A DNA stretch of 64,000 nt from Areca catechu (lineage: Eukaryota > Streptophyta > Magnoliopsida > Arecales > Arecaceae): positions 36,006,449-36,070,448 of the forward strand of contig CM038052.1 in the NCBI GenBank assembly GCA_021397845.1, read 5' to 3'. The position numbers were made by a program, and so were the translations under genes. How positions within the stretch are numbered: the stretch's first letter is position 1; each line of letters opens with the position of its first letter. Under the pieces are notes generated by a model that worked only from the letters and a program-made list of their open reading frames with translations, ran no database searches and was not told the origin of the DNA. Shown here piece after piece: positions 10,634-21,211 of this stretch.

Positions 10634-11886
10634 ATGTCGCCCCTTGAGCAATCTTTTCTCCTCTTCTTGCTATAACCAGCTTCAAGGGTCCTTGTTAACC
10701 ATGAGGCCAGACATAGCACGGCTTCGATGGTCGATGAGGAAACTGCTGGCGGGGGCCCCTCCGGTGGAAGGTCAAACCAAAAATGGGTCTACGTCCTAGT
10801 GCTCCCATGGGTCCGGACTGATGGTGGAGTTCCTATCGACATAGATTCTTCCTCGGAAGAGGAACAAGTTCCTTCGCTTGGACGTCTGCCTAGTCATCCA
10901 GCAGGGACCGCTCTTGCAGGGCCATTGGGTGAGCGAGGCTTGTTGAACGTGAGCGGAGCTCCCGTTCCACTAGGAATATCAAGCCCGAACTTCCAATTAT
11001 AGAAGGGGAGAGCTCGGGGGGACTTGGCATGTCCGCTATCGATGTTGGTCTTAGCGATCCGGGGCAAGCGAAGACTTCGGCCGTCTCCCAGAAGGACGGG
11101 AAGGGGACTGAGGAGTAAGGGCCAGAAGACCCTTTTTCCTTTATTTATCCTAGGATACGACTAGTGAGTGTCGATGTAAGTGGCGTAGGTACATCAACAT
11201 TGGTCAAACTGACTTTGTGTGTTTATCCTTGACAGGTCACCCATGATGTTTCTTTGTTGGAAGAGAGTGTTCATGAGTCCAACGACTTTGGCAAAAGCTT
11301 TCATAGCCAGCTAGCTCTGGCTGTAGCCGAGAGAGAAGCGGTTGAGAGGCTTCGGGCCACCGCTGAAGAAAAACTAGACAATTTTATCACCACCAATAGT
11401 TTCTTGGAAAAGGAACTGAGGATGCTTGAGACGTATGCGGCCGAGGTGGTGGCTAAGTTGCAAAGGAGAAGGAAGAAGGCCATTTCAACTGAAGTACTGG
11501 TAAGGGATTGCCTTCATAATGTTGAGGTAGCGACGGCCCATAAGGCCGAACTGGAGAACAGAATCACCTAACTGGAGATGGGCATTTCATCAGCTAATCA
11601 GAGGGTAGAGCAGGCTTAAAAGAGCACTTCCCAGGCCATCGAGGCTTATAAGAAGTCAAAGGCCTTTGACGATGAAATGCATGAAGTTAGGACAAAAAGC
11701 TATCTCATCGGCTATACAGACTATCTGAATAAGGTCACGAAGGCTTACCTAGATTTGAACGTTTCTTCTCTTGTCATACCGGGCGAGGAGATGAAGGAAA
11801 CAAAACTTGCCACCGGGGCGGCGTCGGCCCCTCCAGCTGAAGAGGTCGACGAAGTGGTCTTTGTTCCTGGTGCTAAAGAAAACTAG
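10634..11886 (+). pseudogene. Decayed coiled-coil ORF, probable antisense extra ORF of a Tat-type element
   Basis: The frame from ATG 10634 continues, through one stop, into 10727-11002 (acidic, serine-rich, for example DIDSSSEEEQVPS). A frame change near 10985 leads to a segment ending KDGKGTEE. A second block, 11236-11886, is one frame with two stops. It is a strong coiled coil (AEREAVERLRATAEEKLDN, then heptads), followed by IEAYKKSKAFDDEMHEV and a Y-x2-GY region. A GT...AG interval (about 11115-11235) could be an intron, but the phases do not join cleanly. It runs opposite to A and E. Tat-group elements are known to carry antisense extra ORFs of unknown role; assignment to that class is inference. 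Confidence 0.55.
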
Positions 11887-12199
11887 CTTCTTGCTGTACC
11901 TCCCTTTCTCTCTTTCTTTTTTTTGATGATGATGATGTAAGTCAATCGACTGTACTGCTTTTCCATCAATGAATAGGGATTCTCCTTTTTAAAGTAGAAA
12001 TTTTTGTTTGATGGGCAACCACATTCCAGAATAGTGCTAAGTGTAAACTCTTCGGCATCATGAATATTGGGGCAGTGCATTCATGAAGAATCTTAAGATT
12101 TCATGATGGCCACATCTTCTTCTTAGACTTAGGAGTTTGAGCTCGTGGGAGCCGTAGAGAGATTTATCCATTCATCTTGATCAGATTCGCCGTTAAGGC
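11887..12199. other. Non-coding stretch after the coiled-coil ORF
   Basis: Pyrimidine-rich sequence directly after the stop (CTCCCTTTCTCTCTTTCTTT), then ordinary AT-rich DNA. AATGAATAGGG near 11970 could belong to a 3' end. I see no gene. Confidence 0.5.
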
Positions 12200-12425
12200 A
12201 GGCCGATGAGGCCATCCTTAGTCATTTCATTAATAATAAGGTAGGTTGTTTAGACCCACCTTGATATGTCTGCGGGTTTATCGTAGGATAGGTTACTTGA
12301 ACTACCCTGTACCTTTGATTAAGAATAAGATAGGCTGATTAGGCCCACCTCGGCATGTTAGAGGATTTATCGTAGGGTAGGTTGCTTCAACCATCCCTGT
12401 AACTTTCATCGAGAATAAGATAGGC
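12200..12425 (-). repeat. Tat-type internal repeats, about two copies of roughly 120 bp
   Basis: Two copies of a unit containing AATAAGATAGGCTG, GGCCCACCTCGGCATGTTAG and TTTATCGTAGGGTAGGTTGC. The same unit, more copies, fills 41040-41720 inside element G. Its strand here suits a minus-strand element. The last copy is cut in mid-unit at 12426-12431 by the junction with element C. Confidence 0.75.
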
Positions 12426-13407
12426 TGGTCAATCAAATTGACCTCCGGTGATGTCAAACGATTCTCAATCATCGATTAGCCAAAATATCAAATAGAAATC
12501 CTCTATGGTGTGTGACCTCATAGGTTCGAACACTAAGCCGGTAGCACTGAAACATTTCCAGTACCAGTCAAAGTCCTCATCTAGCAATGATACCCGACAT
12601 CTGGATATGTCAAAGATGCAGAGCACCTCACAAGAACCTCTGGCATATGGTTGCTGCATAATTTATCCCTTTGACCTTACAATGCTCAGGATAATCTAGG
12701 GTTAGACTGCCAATCCTAATTTGGTTTATCCAGATCATGTCTTAACCTCACAAGTTCTGTGACTTCTCACAAGAACTACCCTAGCCAAGGTTTTGCTGAA
12801 TTGAGACATAGTGAGTCATTCACTCCAAACTATTTGGAGAGGTCAATTCCATCTTGATCCACCACCGCTCCACAAGTACTTGACTATACCCAGAAACCTT
12901 CCATCACTGGATTAAAAATCCAGATAGTCCGGTATCAAAGTATAGTGAGTTGCTTGCAAGCTGCCATGGTGACCTCAGGTCTGAGGAACACATATACCCA
13001 TAACCCTTCGTGAGCAACCCTTTGGCAGAAGGGAGCTTCGCAGATGGTCACGTTCAGTGAGATGTCACACATTTCACTTGTATGTCACACCAGTGTCTCC
13101 ACACTCCTTGGTTAAGAGGACAACCAACAAATATGACATACAACAACCTACACTTGATATATCGTCATCCTATAACAATGTATCATTTGGTTGTGAACCA
13201 GTTTAAGAACTACTTGATATATCCTCTCTATATCAAACAATGTAGTTCTAAGGACTCCATCACACAAGAGTTCTTTACAAGAAAATAAATATGATGGACA
13301 GCCACAAATAAATAACTTTTATTTATTAAAAATTTATATACAAAATATAAAATATTGTACAACCGTCTACAGCCTAGATGATTGGCTTTAGGACATAATT
13401 TCCAACA
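12426..13407 (-). repeat. 3' LTR of C, truncated
   Basis: Aligns end to end with 20188-21169; both segments are 982 bp and differ at scattered sites. In the element direction it begins TGTTGGAAATTATGTCC and stops before the TATA box and the rest of R and U5. The missing part corresponds to 19340-20187. The cut lies in a six-base overlap, TGGTCA, with the neighbouring Tat repeat. Confidence 0.88.
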
Positions 13408-14263
13408 ACTCCCACTTGGACTAAAGCCAATCAGTATAGAATCTCATTCCCATTTTTTGTTTACAACAGTCGAACTCTTGAACTCCGATGACTTTAGTGA
13501 AGGGGTCAGCCAGGTTCTCCTTTCCATCGATCTTCTGAAGGTCGATGTCACCTCGTTCCACGATCTCTCGCACAAGGGGATAGCACCGCAGAATATGCTT
13601 TGTGTGGTGATGAGACTTCGGCTCTTTGGCTTGAGCAATGGCTCCAGTATTGTCACAGTATACCAAAATAGGACTATCCAGGGAAGGTACTACTCCCAGC
13701 TCGCCAAGGAACTTTCGCAACCATACAACTTCCTTCACTGCATCAGATGCTGCAATGTACTTTGCTTCGCATACCGAGTCCGCCACAGTAGGCTGCTTGG
13801 AACTTTTCTAGCAGACAGCTCCTCTGTTTAGGGTAAAGATAAAACCTGACACACTCTTGCTATCAGCTTTATCTGACTGGAAACTGGAGTCAGTATACCC
13901 CAAAAGTTTCAAGTCAGATTCTCCATAAATTAGCCATTGGTCCTTAGTATTTCGTAAATACTTAAGGATGGTTTTAACCACTTTCCAATGAGCTTCACCT
14001 GGGTCAGACTAGTATCTGCTCACTATACCTAGTGAGTATGCCACGTCTGGTCTAGTACATGTCATGGCGAATATGATAGATCCCACTGCCGAAGCATATG
14101 AAATTCTACTCATACGCTCTCACTCCTCAGGAGTTGTCACACAATTCCTTTTGGAGAGATCAATTCCAGTGCCTATCGGGGATAGCCCTTCTTGGAATTC
14201 TCCATACTGAACCGTTTCAGCATGGTGTCGATGTACGTAGACTAGGACAGTCCCAGAAGCCTC
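13408..14263 (-). pseudogene. RNase H region of C
   Basis: The last domain of the Copia polyprotein. The open part (13421-13786) contains EAKYIAASDAVKEVVWLRKF, then LVYCDNTGAIAQAKEP and HHHTKHIL, the normal Copia RNase H features, including the aspartate of YCDN. It ends in NLADPFTK. Between 13787 and 14263 the frame is broken by stops and shifts. The sequence GACTAAAGCCAAGT-like purine region directly before the LTR would hold the polypurine tract (AGTCCAAGTGGGAG on the minus strand). Confidence 0.82.
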
Positions 14264-15232
14264 TTAGATCTCTCTATAGATCTTCATACCTAGTATGTAA
14301 GAGGCTTCACCCAAGTCCTTCATAGAGAACTGAGATGATAACCAGACCTTTATTCCTTGCAGTGCTGCGATGTCATTCCCGATTAAGAGAATGTCATCCA
14401 CATATAGCACAAGGAATACAATCACAGAATCGTTAGCCCATTTGTAAATGCAAGGTTCTTCTCCATTCTTAATGAAGCCATATAACTTGATACACTTATC
14501 AAATCGCATTTTCCAACTCCTTGATGCTTGCTTCAGTCCATAAATAGACTTTTGAAGCTTGCACACCTTTGACTCGTCTGTGAATGTGAACCCTTCAGGT
14601 TGTATCATATACACCTCCTCTTCCACTTCACCATTCAGAAAAGCTATTCGGACATCAATTTGCCAGATTTCATAATCAAAGTGCGCTGCTAAAGCAAGCA
14701 TAATCCGAATGGATTTGAGCATTGCCACAGGAGAGAATGTCTCGTCATAGTCTATACCATAATGTTGACAATACCCCTTGGCAACCAGACGGGCTTTATA
14801 GGTCTTCACCTTTCCGTCTGCACCCCTTTTCCTTTTGAAAATCCATTTGCACCCAATGGATTTTATCCTTTCAGGTGGATCAACCAATGTCCACATATTG
14901 TTGATCTTCATGGACTCCATTTCGAATTTCATGGCTCCAAGCCATGATTCTAAGTTGGACCTCTGGAATGCATCCATATAGGTGATCGGATCCTCATTGT
15001 TCTCATCGAGTTCAATGGGATCATCATCCCGGACCAAGAAATTATAGTATCTGTCTGGTTGGCTCGGTACTCTACCGGATCTCCTTAATGGTTCCTGAGT
15101 AGGCTCTGGATGTGATCTAATCATAGTCGGTTCTATGTTGTCCCTTAAATGTGTCGATTTTTCTACTTGTTGAACTTCACTAAGTTCAATCTTAGCGGAT
15201 ACAGTTCCTTCACTAAGGAACTCCTTTTCCAA
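14264..15232 (-). CDS. Reverse transcriptase of C, best-preserved pol frame in the window
   Basis: Open frame of 322 codons covering the Copia reverse transcriptase: a linker with RRSGRVPSQPDRYYNFLV, then WTLVDPPERIKSIGCKWIFK, YKARLVAKGYCQHYGIDYDE, TFSPVAMLKSIRIMLALAAH, IDVRIAFLNGEVEEEVYM (normally DVKTAFLNG), CKLQKSIYGLKQASRSW and the catalytic LYVDDILLIGND. All three catalytic aspartates are there. It ends soon after GMKIYREI. It is part of a larger, otherwise broken polyprotein, so no separate gene function is implied. Confidence 0.88.
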   Translation of the reverse strand: MEKEFLSEGTVSAKIELSEVQQVEKSTHLRDNIEPTMIRSHPEPTQEPLRRSGRVPSQPDRYYNFLVRDDDPIELDENNEDPITYMDAFQRSNLESWLGAMKFEMESMKINNMWTLVDPPERIKSIGCKWIFKRKRGADGKVKTYKARLVAKGYCQHYGIDYDETFSPVAMLKSIRIMLALAAHFDYEIWQIDVRIAFLNGEVEEEVYMIQPEGFTFTDESKVCKLQKSIYGLKQASRSWKMRFDKCIKLYGFIKNGEEPCIYKWANDSVIVFLVLYVDDILLIGNDIAALQGIKVWLSSQFSMKDLGEASYILGMKIYREI

Positions 15233-16130
15233 AAAAGATATCCCTAAGACCGACGAACAACTTTTGTTCCTTAGCTAAGTAGAAGTAATACACCTTAGAC
15301 TCTTTTGGATACCCAACAAATAGGCACCGGTCAGACTTAGGTCAAAGTTTGTCCATTTCCAAATATTTTACATAAGCCGGGCACCCCCACACCTGAAGGT
15401 GTGAAAGTGTTGGCTTATGTCTAGTCCACATCTCATATGGTGTTTTACTAACGGACTTACTTGGAGCCCTATTCAGAAGGTAGCAGGCTGATTCTAAAGC
15501 ATATCCCCAAAAGGATATCGGCAGAGAAGCAAAACCCATCATGGATCGAACCATGTCTAGTAGGGTTCGATTCCTGCGCTCAGACACTCCATTTAACTGG
15601 GGTGTCCCTGGAGGTGTCCACTGAGAGAAAATCTCATTCTCCTCAAGATATGTTAGAAACTCACTCGAAAGGTATTCACCACCTTGATCGGATCGAAGGG
15701 TTTTGATACACTTTTCGGTTTATTTTTTCACTTCATTACGATATCATTTGAATATTTCAAACGATTCAGATTTATGTCTCATCAAGAAGACATAACCATA
15801 CCTCGAAAGGTCGTCTGTAAAAGTAATGAAATAACCATACCCTCCCCTGGCACTAACATTCATGGGTCCGCATACATCAGTATGTATCAGACTTAGAATT
15901 TTATTAGCTCGATCACCTTTTCCAGTAAAAGGTATCTTTGTCATTTTTCCAAGAAAACAGGACTGACAGATTAGAAGTGAACTATCTTCATTAAAATCGA
16001 GGAGACCCTCGGTTTTCAACCTATTTATCATGTTCCTATTTATATGACATAGCCTACAATACCATAGGTACGCATCGCTAACATTATCTATCCTAGGGCG
16101 TTTGTTAGACGTATACATTACACTAACAGG
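15233..16130 (-). pseudogene. Integrase of C
   Basis: The segment 15744-16118 holds the pre-integrase zinc region (LWYCRLCHINRNMINRL, CQSCFLGKMTKIPF) and the start of the core (LSLIHTDVCGPMNVSARGGY, FTDDLSRYGYVFLMRHKSE), with the first catalytic aspartate in HTDVCGP. The segment 15342-15587 holds its end (SERRNRTLLDMVRSMM, FWGYALESACYLLNR, YEMWTRHKPTLSHLQVWGC), with the catalytic glutamate region. Frame breaks lie between the parts, so no complete integrase can be read. Confidence 0.85.
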
Positions 16131-17384
16131 TCATGACAGTACATAAATACCATCACGTATTTGTCCATTCAACACAATAGAATCATTCAAAATGATTTTG
16201 CAAATGTCATTTTTTATTAATAGTTTATAACCATACATGGCCAACTGGCCTACAGAAATGATATTCAAAATAAAAGAAGGATAAAGATGACACTTGTTCA
16301 AAATGATAGTACATGACTCGAAAACAAATTTAAGGACTCCCAGCGCCAGAACTGGAACTTGGCTTCCATTTTCCACATTCAAGAACCTCTTGCCGTCCTC
16401 GAATCTTCTACTAACTTAAAGTTTCTGCAAAGAATTACAAATGTGAATTGGACTTCCTGTATCTAATACCCAGTTAGTAGTATCACAAATAGAGAAACTA
16501 TAAGGTGTTATCATATACATACCTTGTCTAGGACCATCCTTCAGCTTTTTCTTCTTGGACCTGTTCGGGTCAAAGGATGCAAGGTAAAGAGAATAGTTCC
16601 TCTTCCAGTATCCCTGCTTATTGCTGAAGAAGCACTCTGCATGACTCTGATCAGCCTTCACTTTTTTGGTCTGACTAGGCCCAGAAGCACTAAGCATCTT
16701 TTTTTCTTTATTTTTCTTCTTATTCCCTTTCTTAAAGGGATGATGCCCTCCTGAATAACCTCTCACTAGATTCACTACCCCTTTATTCAACTGGATGTCT
16801 TTCTCATAAGTCTGCAGCAACCCCAATAGACCATGGTAGTTGTCTACATGCTTATTCATTTTATAATGATCGAGAAAGTCTAGATAGGAAGAAGGGAGAT
16901 AATTTAGTATCGCATCTTTCCCAAGCTGTTCATGCAAGGGACATCCAAGCTTGCCCAGGCGCTCAATCATCTCGATCATGTACAGTACATGATCAGTGAC
17001 CAAGGCTCCATCATGCATCCGCACGTTGTAGATAGCATAGGAGATCTTGTACCTCTCAACATCGTCTGGTATCCCGAAAGACTCCTTCAACTTTTGAAGA
17101 ATTTCTTCTGGCTAGGCTTCTTTGAATTTGCGACTGAACTCATCGTTCATCGCAGCCAACATGATGCATCGGACAGTGGTCCTGCCAGAGAGCCACTTCT
17201 GATAAGTGTCTCTGATCGAACCCCAAGCATTGGCAGCAGGGATCTTAGGTGTCGGATCCGATATCACATACAAGATCCGTTCGTGCTCCAGGACAATCCT
17301 GAGCCTTCGATACCAGCTATCGAAGTTGGGTCCATTGAGCTTCTCGGTGTCGAGAAGAGATCGAAGTGACAGGTTGGAAGACAT
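16131..17384 (-). pseudogene. gag and protease of C
   Basis: gag starts at ATG 17384 (MSSNLSLRSLLDTEKLNGPN) and stops at TAG 17112 after FKEA; the same product continues at 17090 (KESFGIPDDVERYKISYAIY). The zinc knuckle reads CFFSNKQGYWKRNY where CFHC-type with a final C is expected, so metal ligands are lost. The protease active site is WVLDTGSPIHICN near 16450. It is followed by a stop, then by the post-protease segment 16131-16382 (LYPSFILNIISVGQL). The catalytic DTG is intact. Confidence 0.87.
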
Positions 17385-19325
17385 CTGAAAGGAAAACCAA
17401 AACTAATTAGTGTATATGAATTATTAACCTAAAGACATGGACTTTAGTCTAAAGGTCCCTCCCACTATTTTGCACAAATTGGTAGCCTCTATCTTCAATC
17501 TGAGGAATTACATTAATTCCTTAGCGGGTACTAGAGTCTAATAGACAATACATGAGCCCGACTTTGGCTGGCCCACCCATGCATATCTAAAGGTAGGTTC
17601 TTTAACCGATTACTTCTCCAAGTAACCTCTAATAATTGGGTTTTGCCCCAAGGAGAACTTCAATCGGCCTTTGGGCCTCCTATTGAAGGTCCTGGTCAGG
17701 TCCAACCATTAACATGACAAAATTTAATACTTTTAACTAATAAATAGTCAAGCCTAACTTTGGCCGGCCCACCTGACCACCGTTAAGAGAGTCGCACTGA
17801 GCCATCATATTAGGAACAACAATTCCAATAGCCCATGAACACCCGATCTTTGGATCTGCTGATGAATACCAAACTAATGGACACATTACTATCCCACTTA
17901 ATGGGAGGCTAGGACTTGGTTATCTCTATAACTTTGTCCTTTTAAGGACCTAATAATTTAAAGAATTTTAACTTTAATGTGATAGATGAAGAGAAGAGAA
18001 GACATGGATCAACCTCCCACTGACCACATCAGCAATCTAGAAGGGTTATAAATAACTAATGATCCATGGGCACCTAAAATCAGTCAAGACTGATTAACCT
18101 TAGGTGACAAGGGTTAACACGAGTCAATGAGCTATCTAATCAATTCTGATTGACCACATTGGCTAGGTAAGTGAGATCATGGGTTGGGTTTCGTCATTAA
18201 TCATCTTGCCTAGACACCAACAGAGTTGGCTAGGTAAGAGGTAGCCCTAAAGAACTATGATCACAATGCTAAACTTATCTCGATACTAATCGGTTCATCA
18301 GACTCGATTAGACTAGCCTAGAGACTCGGGCTTTCCACTGAGCCACAAATTAGATCCATTTAGATTATGGACTAATCAATCTAACTATTAGATAGATCTA
18401 GAGAAGAAATCCTAACTCAACATTTGATTAGATTAGTTCTCTTAAAAGTCCAATGCATCTAAATTTAGGTCTAATCCATTTAAAAACCAAATATAAGCTA
18501 ACCCATGACCCTTAAGGCTTATTGAAATGACTTGAGATCTTTGAATCATATTCTTAGAGTTCTTAGTCAGTTTTAATTCAAAATTAAGTTCAATAACCTT
18601 AAATAAATTAAAATAATTTTAATTTATCAGTGTAAAATAATTTTACAATAAAATAAAATTTAAATTCACTATTTTCAGTATTTTCTGTAGCCAAGTGTTG
18701 ACACTTCAAGAGCAAGTATCAAAGTGTCAACTCAAGGCCTGAGACAAGGAACAGAAAATAGAATAACATGTTTTCTAGCATGAGCTCAAGTGTCGACACT
18801 TCAAGGGTCAAGTGTCGACACTTCAGGATCAAGTATCGACACTTCAGGATTAAATGTCGACAGTTCAGGGTCAAATGTTGACATCTCAGCCTGTCTCAAA
18901 AGAAAAATAGAAACTAGATCTCAGAAAATTTTTCCATGAGTCGGCACTTCAAAGGCCAAGTGTCGACTCACAGCCTGAGACAACGAAAAATAGTGATTTC
19001 AAATCTAATGTTTCACCAAACATTCAAGCAAAACTGATAAAAATAACTCTTAGATCTTATCTAAAGTCATTTTATGATCATGTCATTAGATTAAAATATT
19101 TTTAACCTACAAATTCTTTTCTTCTTATTTTCTTTTTCATGAGCCTATTACAGTGGCACCCCTACATGCCATAGGAGATCCCATTGAATGGAAAGAGAGG
19201 GTCTTGCAGCCCTACTTCTCTCCTATGACCGGACGGCCTGGTGAAGCACTCAATTTAAGTACTTAAGAAGAAAGGAGATGTTATTATAAGCATGCTAGCA
19301 TCATTGTGCTACAAAATGAACCTAT
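17385..19325 (-). other. Long leader of C
   Basis: About 1.9 kb between primer site and gag start with no open frame. Most Copia leaders are far shorter. It carries a second set of GTGTCGACAC palindromes (18690-18970). Otherwise AT-rich with pyrimidine tracts. I could not recognise any captured gene. Confidence 0.6.
18690..18970. repeat. GTGTCGACAC palindrome array in the C leader
   Basis: About nine copies such as AAGTGTCGACACTTCA, with variants GTGTTGACAC and GTATCGACAC, spaced by short GGGTC or GGATC linkers. It is the same core as in the LTR of C and in the LTRs of B1 and D, but lies inside the transcribed leader. Confidence 0.85.
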
Positions 19326-19337
19326 TGCTCTGATATC
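19326..19337 (-). promoter_or_regulatory. Primer-binding site of C
   Basis: Minus-strand TGATATCAGAGC differs by one base from TGGTATCAGAGC, the initiator tRNA-Met type site. It lies two bases from the 5' LTR. Confidence 0.85.
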
Positions 19338-19900
19338 ATTGAAGATAAAAATACCTACACCTAGCATACAATATGCAAGAAAAAATAGGGCAGAAGAAAT
19401 GCATTTTAAAATAATTTTAAATCTTGCACAGTGGAAGGCTTGGTAGATAGATCTAAACGATCTACCAATTTGCTCGCAACAGGACCTAGCATAATAATGT
19501 AGCATGCATATAACATCAAAAATAACAGAAGAACATAAATATAAAGGTCATACCTCTATACCCCTGAGAGTGCTAGAGAGAAGCTGTGAAGGGCAGTGAG
19601 AAGGAGGAGGGCGCTCGAGCCACACAGCATATGGCCTCTACAGGATGTCCATACTTGGGCTCGACTTTGATCAATTTCCTCGGAGTGCTAGCTCATCGGG
19701 ATCCTTGGCCGATCTTCTTCTTCCAAGAAGACTAGGAGGAGAGCAGGAACCCCTTCACAAAATCTCTCTTCCCAAGACCTAGCTTGATTGCTAGGTAGCA
19801 CACACCCGATCCCAAGAACTCTCACAAGCCCTTCTTCTTCCTCTCTCAAAACCTTTCTCAAAAGACTTCTGATTAACCAATTACAGCCTTTAAAATGACT

Positions 19901-19911
19901 CTCATTTATAG
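19901..19911 (-). promoter_or_regulatory. TATA box of the C 5' LTR
   Basis: Minus-strand CTATAAATGAG. It lies 190-280 bp downstream of the palindrome array in the direction of transcription. Confidence 0.55.
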
Positions 19912-20102
19912 AGGTAGCAGAGAGAGAGAGAAAGAGGAAGGAGGAGAGATGAGGGGAGAGAATGGGGGAGAGGAGAGGGAGGTATGACCTTCATACCATA
20001 AGACCTTGGAGCCAAATCTGGTTTGAATTTGAAATTCAAACTAGGTCAAAACTTGCCTAAAAATCCTCCACGAAATCCTTCCAAAATTTTGCTAATCAAA
20101 GG

Positions 20103-20184
20103 AAGTGTTGACACTTGAAAAATGCCAAGTGTCGACACTTCACTAAGTGTCGACACCTGCAAAATTTCAAGTGTCGACACTTGG
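20103..20184. repeat. GTGTCGACAC palindrome array in the C 5' LTR
   Basis: Four units: AAGTGTTGACACTTG, AAGTGTCGACACTTC, AAGTGTCGACACCTG and AAGTGTCGACACTTG. Position relative to the TATA box parallels B1 and D, although the LTRs are otherwise unlike. The truncated left LTR ends just before this array. Confidence 0.9.
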
Positions 20185-21211
20185 AACTTGGTCAATCAAA
20201 TTGACCTCCGGTGATGTTGAATGATTCTCAATCGTCAATTAGCCAAAAGATCAGATAAGAATTCTCTATGGTGTGTGACCCCATAGGTTCGAATGCTAAG
20301 CCGATAGCATTGGAACATTTTCAGTACCAGTCAAAGTCCTCATCTAGCAATCATACCCGACATCCAGATAGGTCGAAGATGCAGAGCACCTCACAAGAAT
20401 CTCTGCCATATGGTTGCCGTATAATTCATCCCTTTGACCTTATAATGCTCAGGATAACCTAGGGTTAGACTGCCAACCCTAATTTGGTTTATCTAGATCA
20501 GTCTCAACCTCACAAGTTCTGTGACTCCTCACAAGAACTACCCTGGCCAAGGTTTTGCTGAATTAAGACATAGTGAGTCATTCACTCCAAACTATTTGGA
20601 GAGATCAATTCCATCTTGATCCACCATCGCTCCACAAGTACTTGACCATACCCAGAAACCTTCCATCATTGAAATAGAAATCCAGATAGTCTGGCATCAA
20701 AGTATAGTGAGTTGCTTGCAAGCTGCCATGGTGACCTCAAGTCTGAGGGACACATATACCCATAACCCTTCGCGAGCAACCCTTTGGCAGAAGGGAGCTC
20801 CGTAGATGGTCACGTTCAGCGAGATGTCACACATTTCACTTGCATGTCATACCAGTGTCTCCACACTCCTTGGTTAAGAGGACAACCAACAAATATGACA
20901 TACAACAACCTACACTTGATACATCGTCGTCCTATAACAATGTATCATTTGGTTGTGAACTAGTTTAAGAACTACTTGATATATCATCTCTATATCAAAC
21001 AATGTAGTTCTAAGGACTCCATCACACAAGAGTTTTTTACAGAAAAATAAATATGATGGATAGCCAAAAATAAATAACTTTTATTTATTGAAAATTCATA
21101 TACAAAATACAAAATATTGCACAACCGTCTACAGCCTAGATGATTAGCTTTGGGACACAATTCCTAACACTATTCTAAGTTTATAGGCTTTACCGCCTTG
21201 AGTAAAGATCT

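Larger units (their letters stand above)
12426..21169 (-). mobile_element. Element C: Copia retrotransposon, minus strand, left LTR truncated
   Basis: Right to left: 5' LTR (19340-21169), primer site, long leader, gag, protease, integrase, reverse transcriptase, RNase H, and the 3' LTR (12426-13407), of which only the first 982 bp are left. The pol order (integrase before RT) is Copia. The gag start (MSSNLSLRSLL, then FDSWYRRLRIVLEHE) is of the Tork/Angela kind, from memory of such proteins. No target-site duplication can be found, as expected if the left end was deleted. Stops break gag, protease and integrase, while the RT frame is open over 322 codons. Confidence 0.88.
19340..21169 (-). 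repeat. 5' LTR of C, complete
   Basis: About 1.83 kb, from plus-strand TGAAGATAAAAATACC to TTCCTAACA. The outer 982 bp repeat the left LTR. On the minus strand it holds a palindrome array (20103-20184), a TATA box (19901-19911) and a pyrimidine-rich tract (plus strand AGAGAGAGAGAAAGAGG). The solo LTR F (33169-35510) is a diverged relative, sharing its first about 60 bases and an inner TTTTAAAATGCAT segment near the end. Confidence 0.87.
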
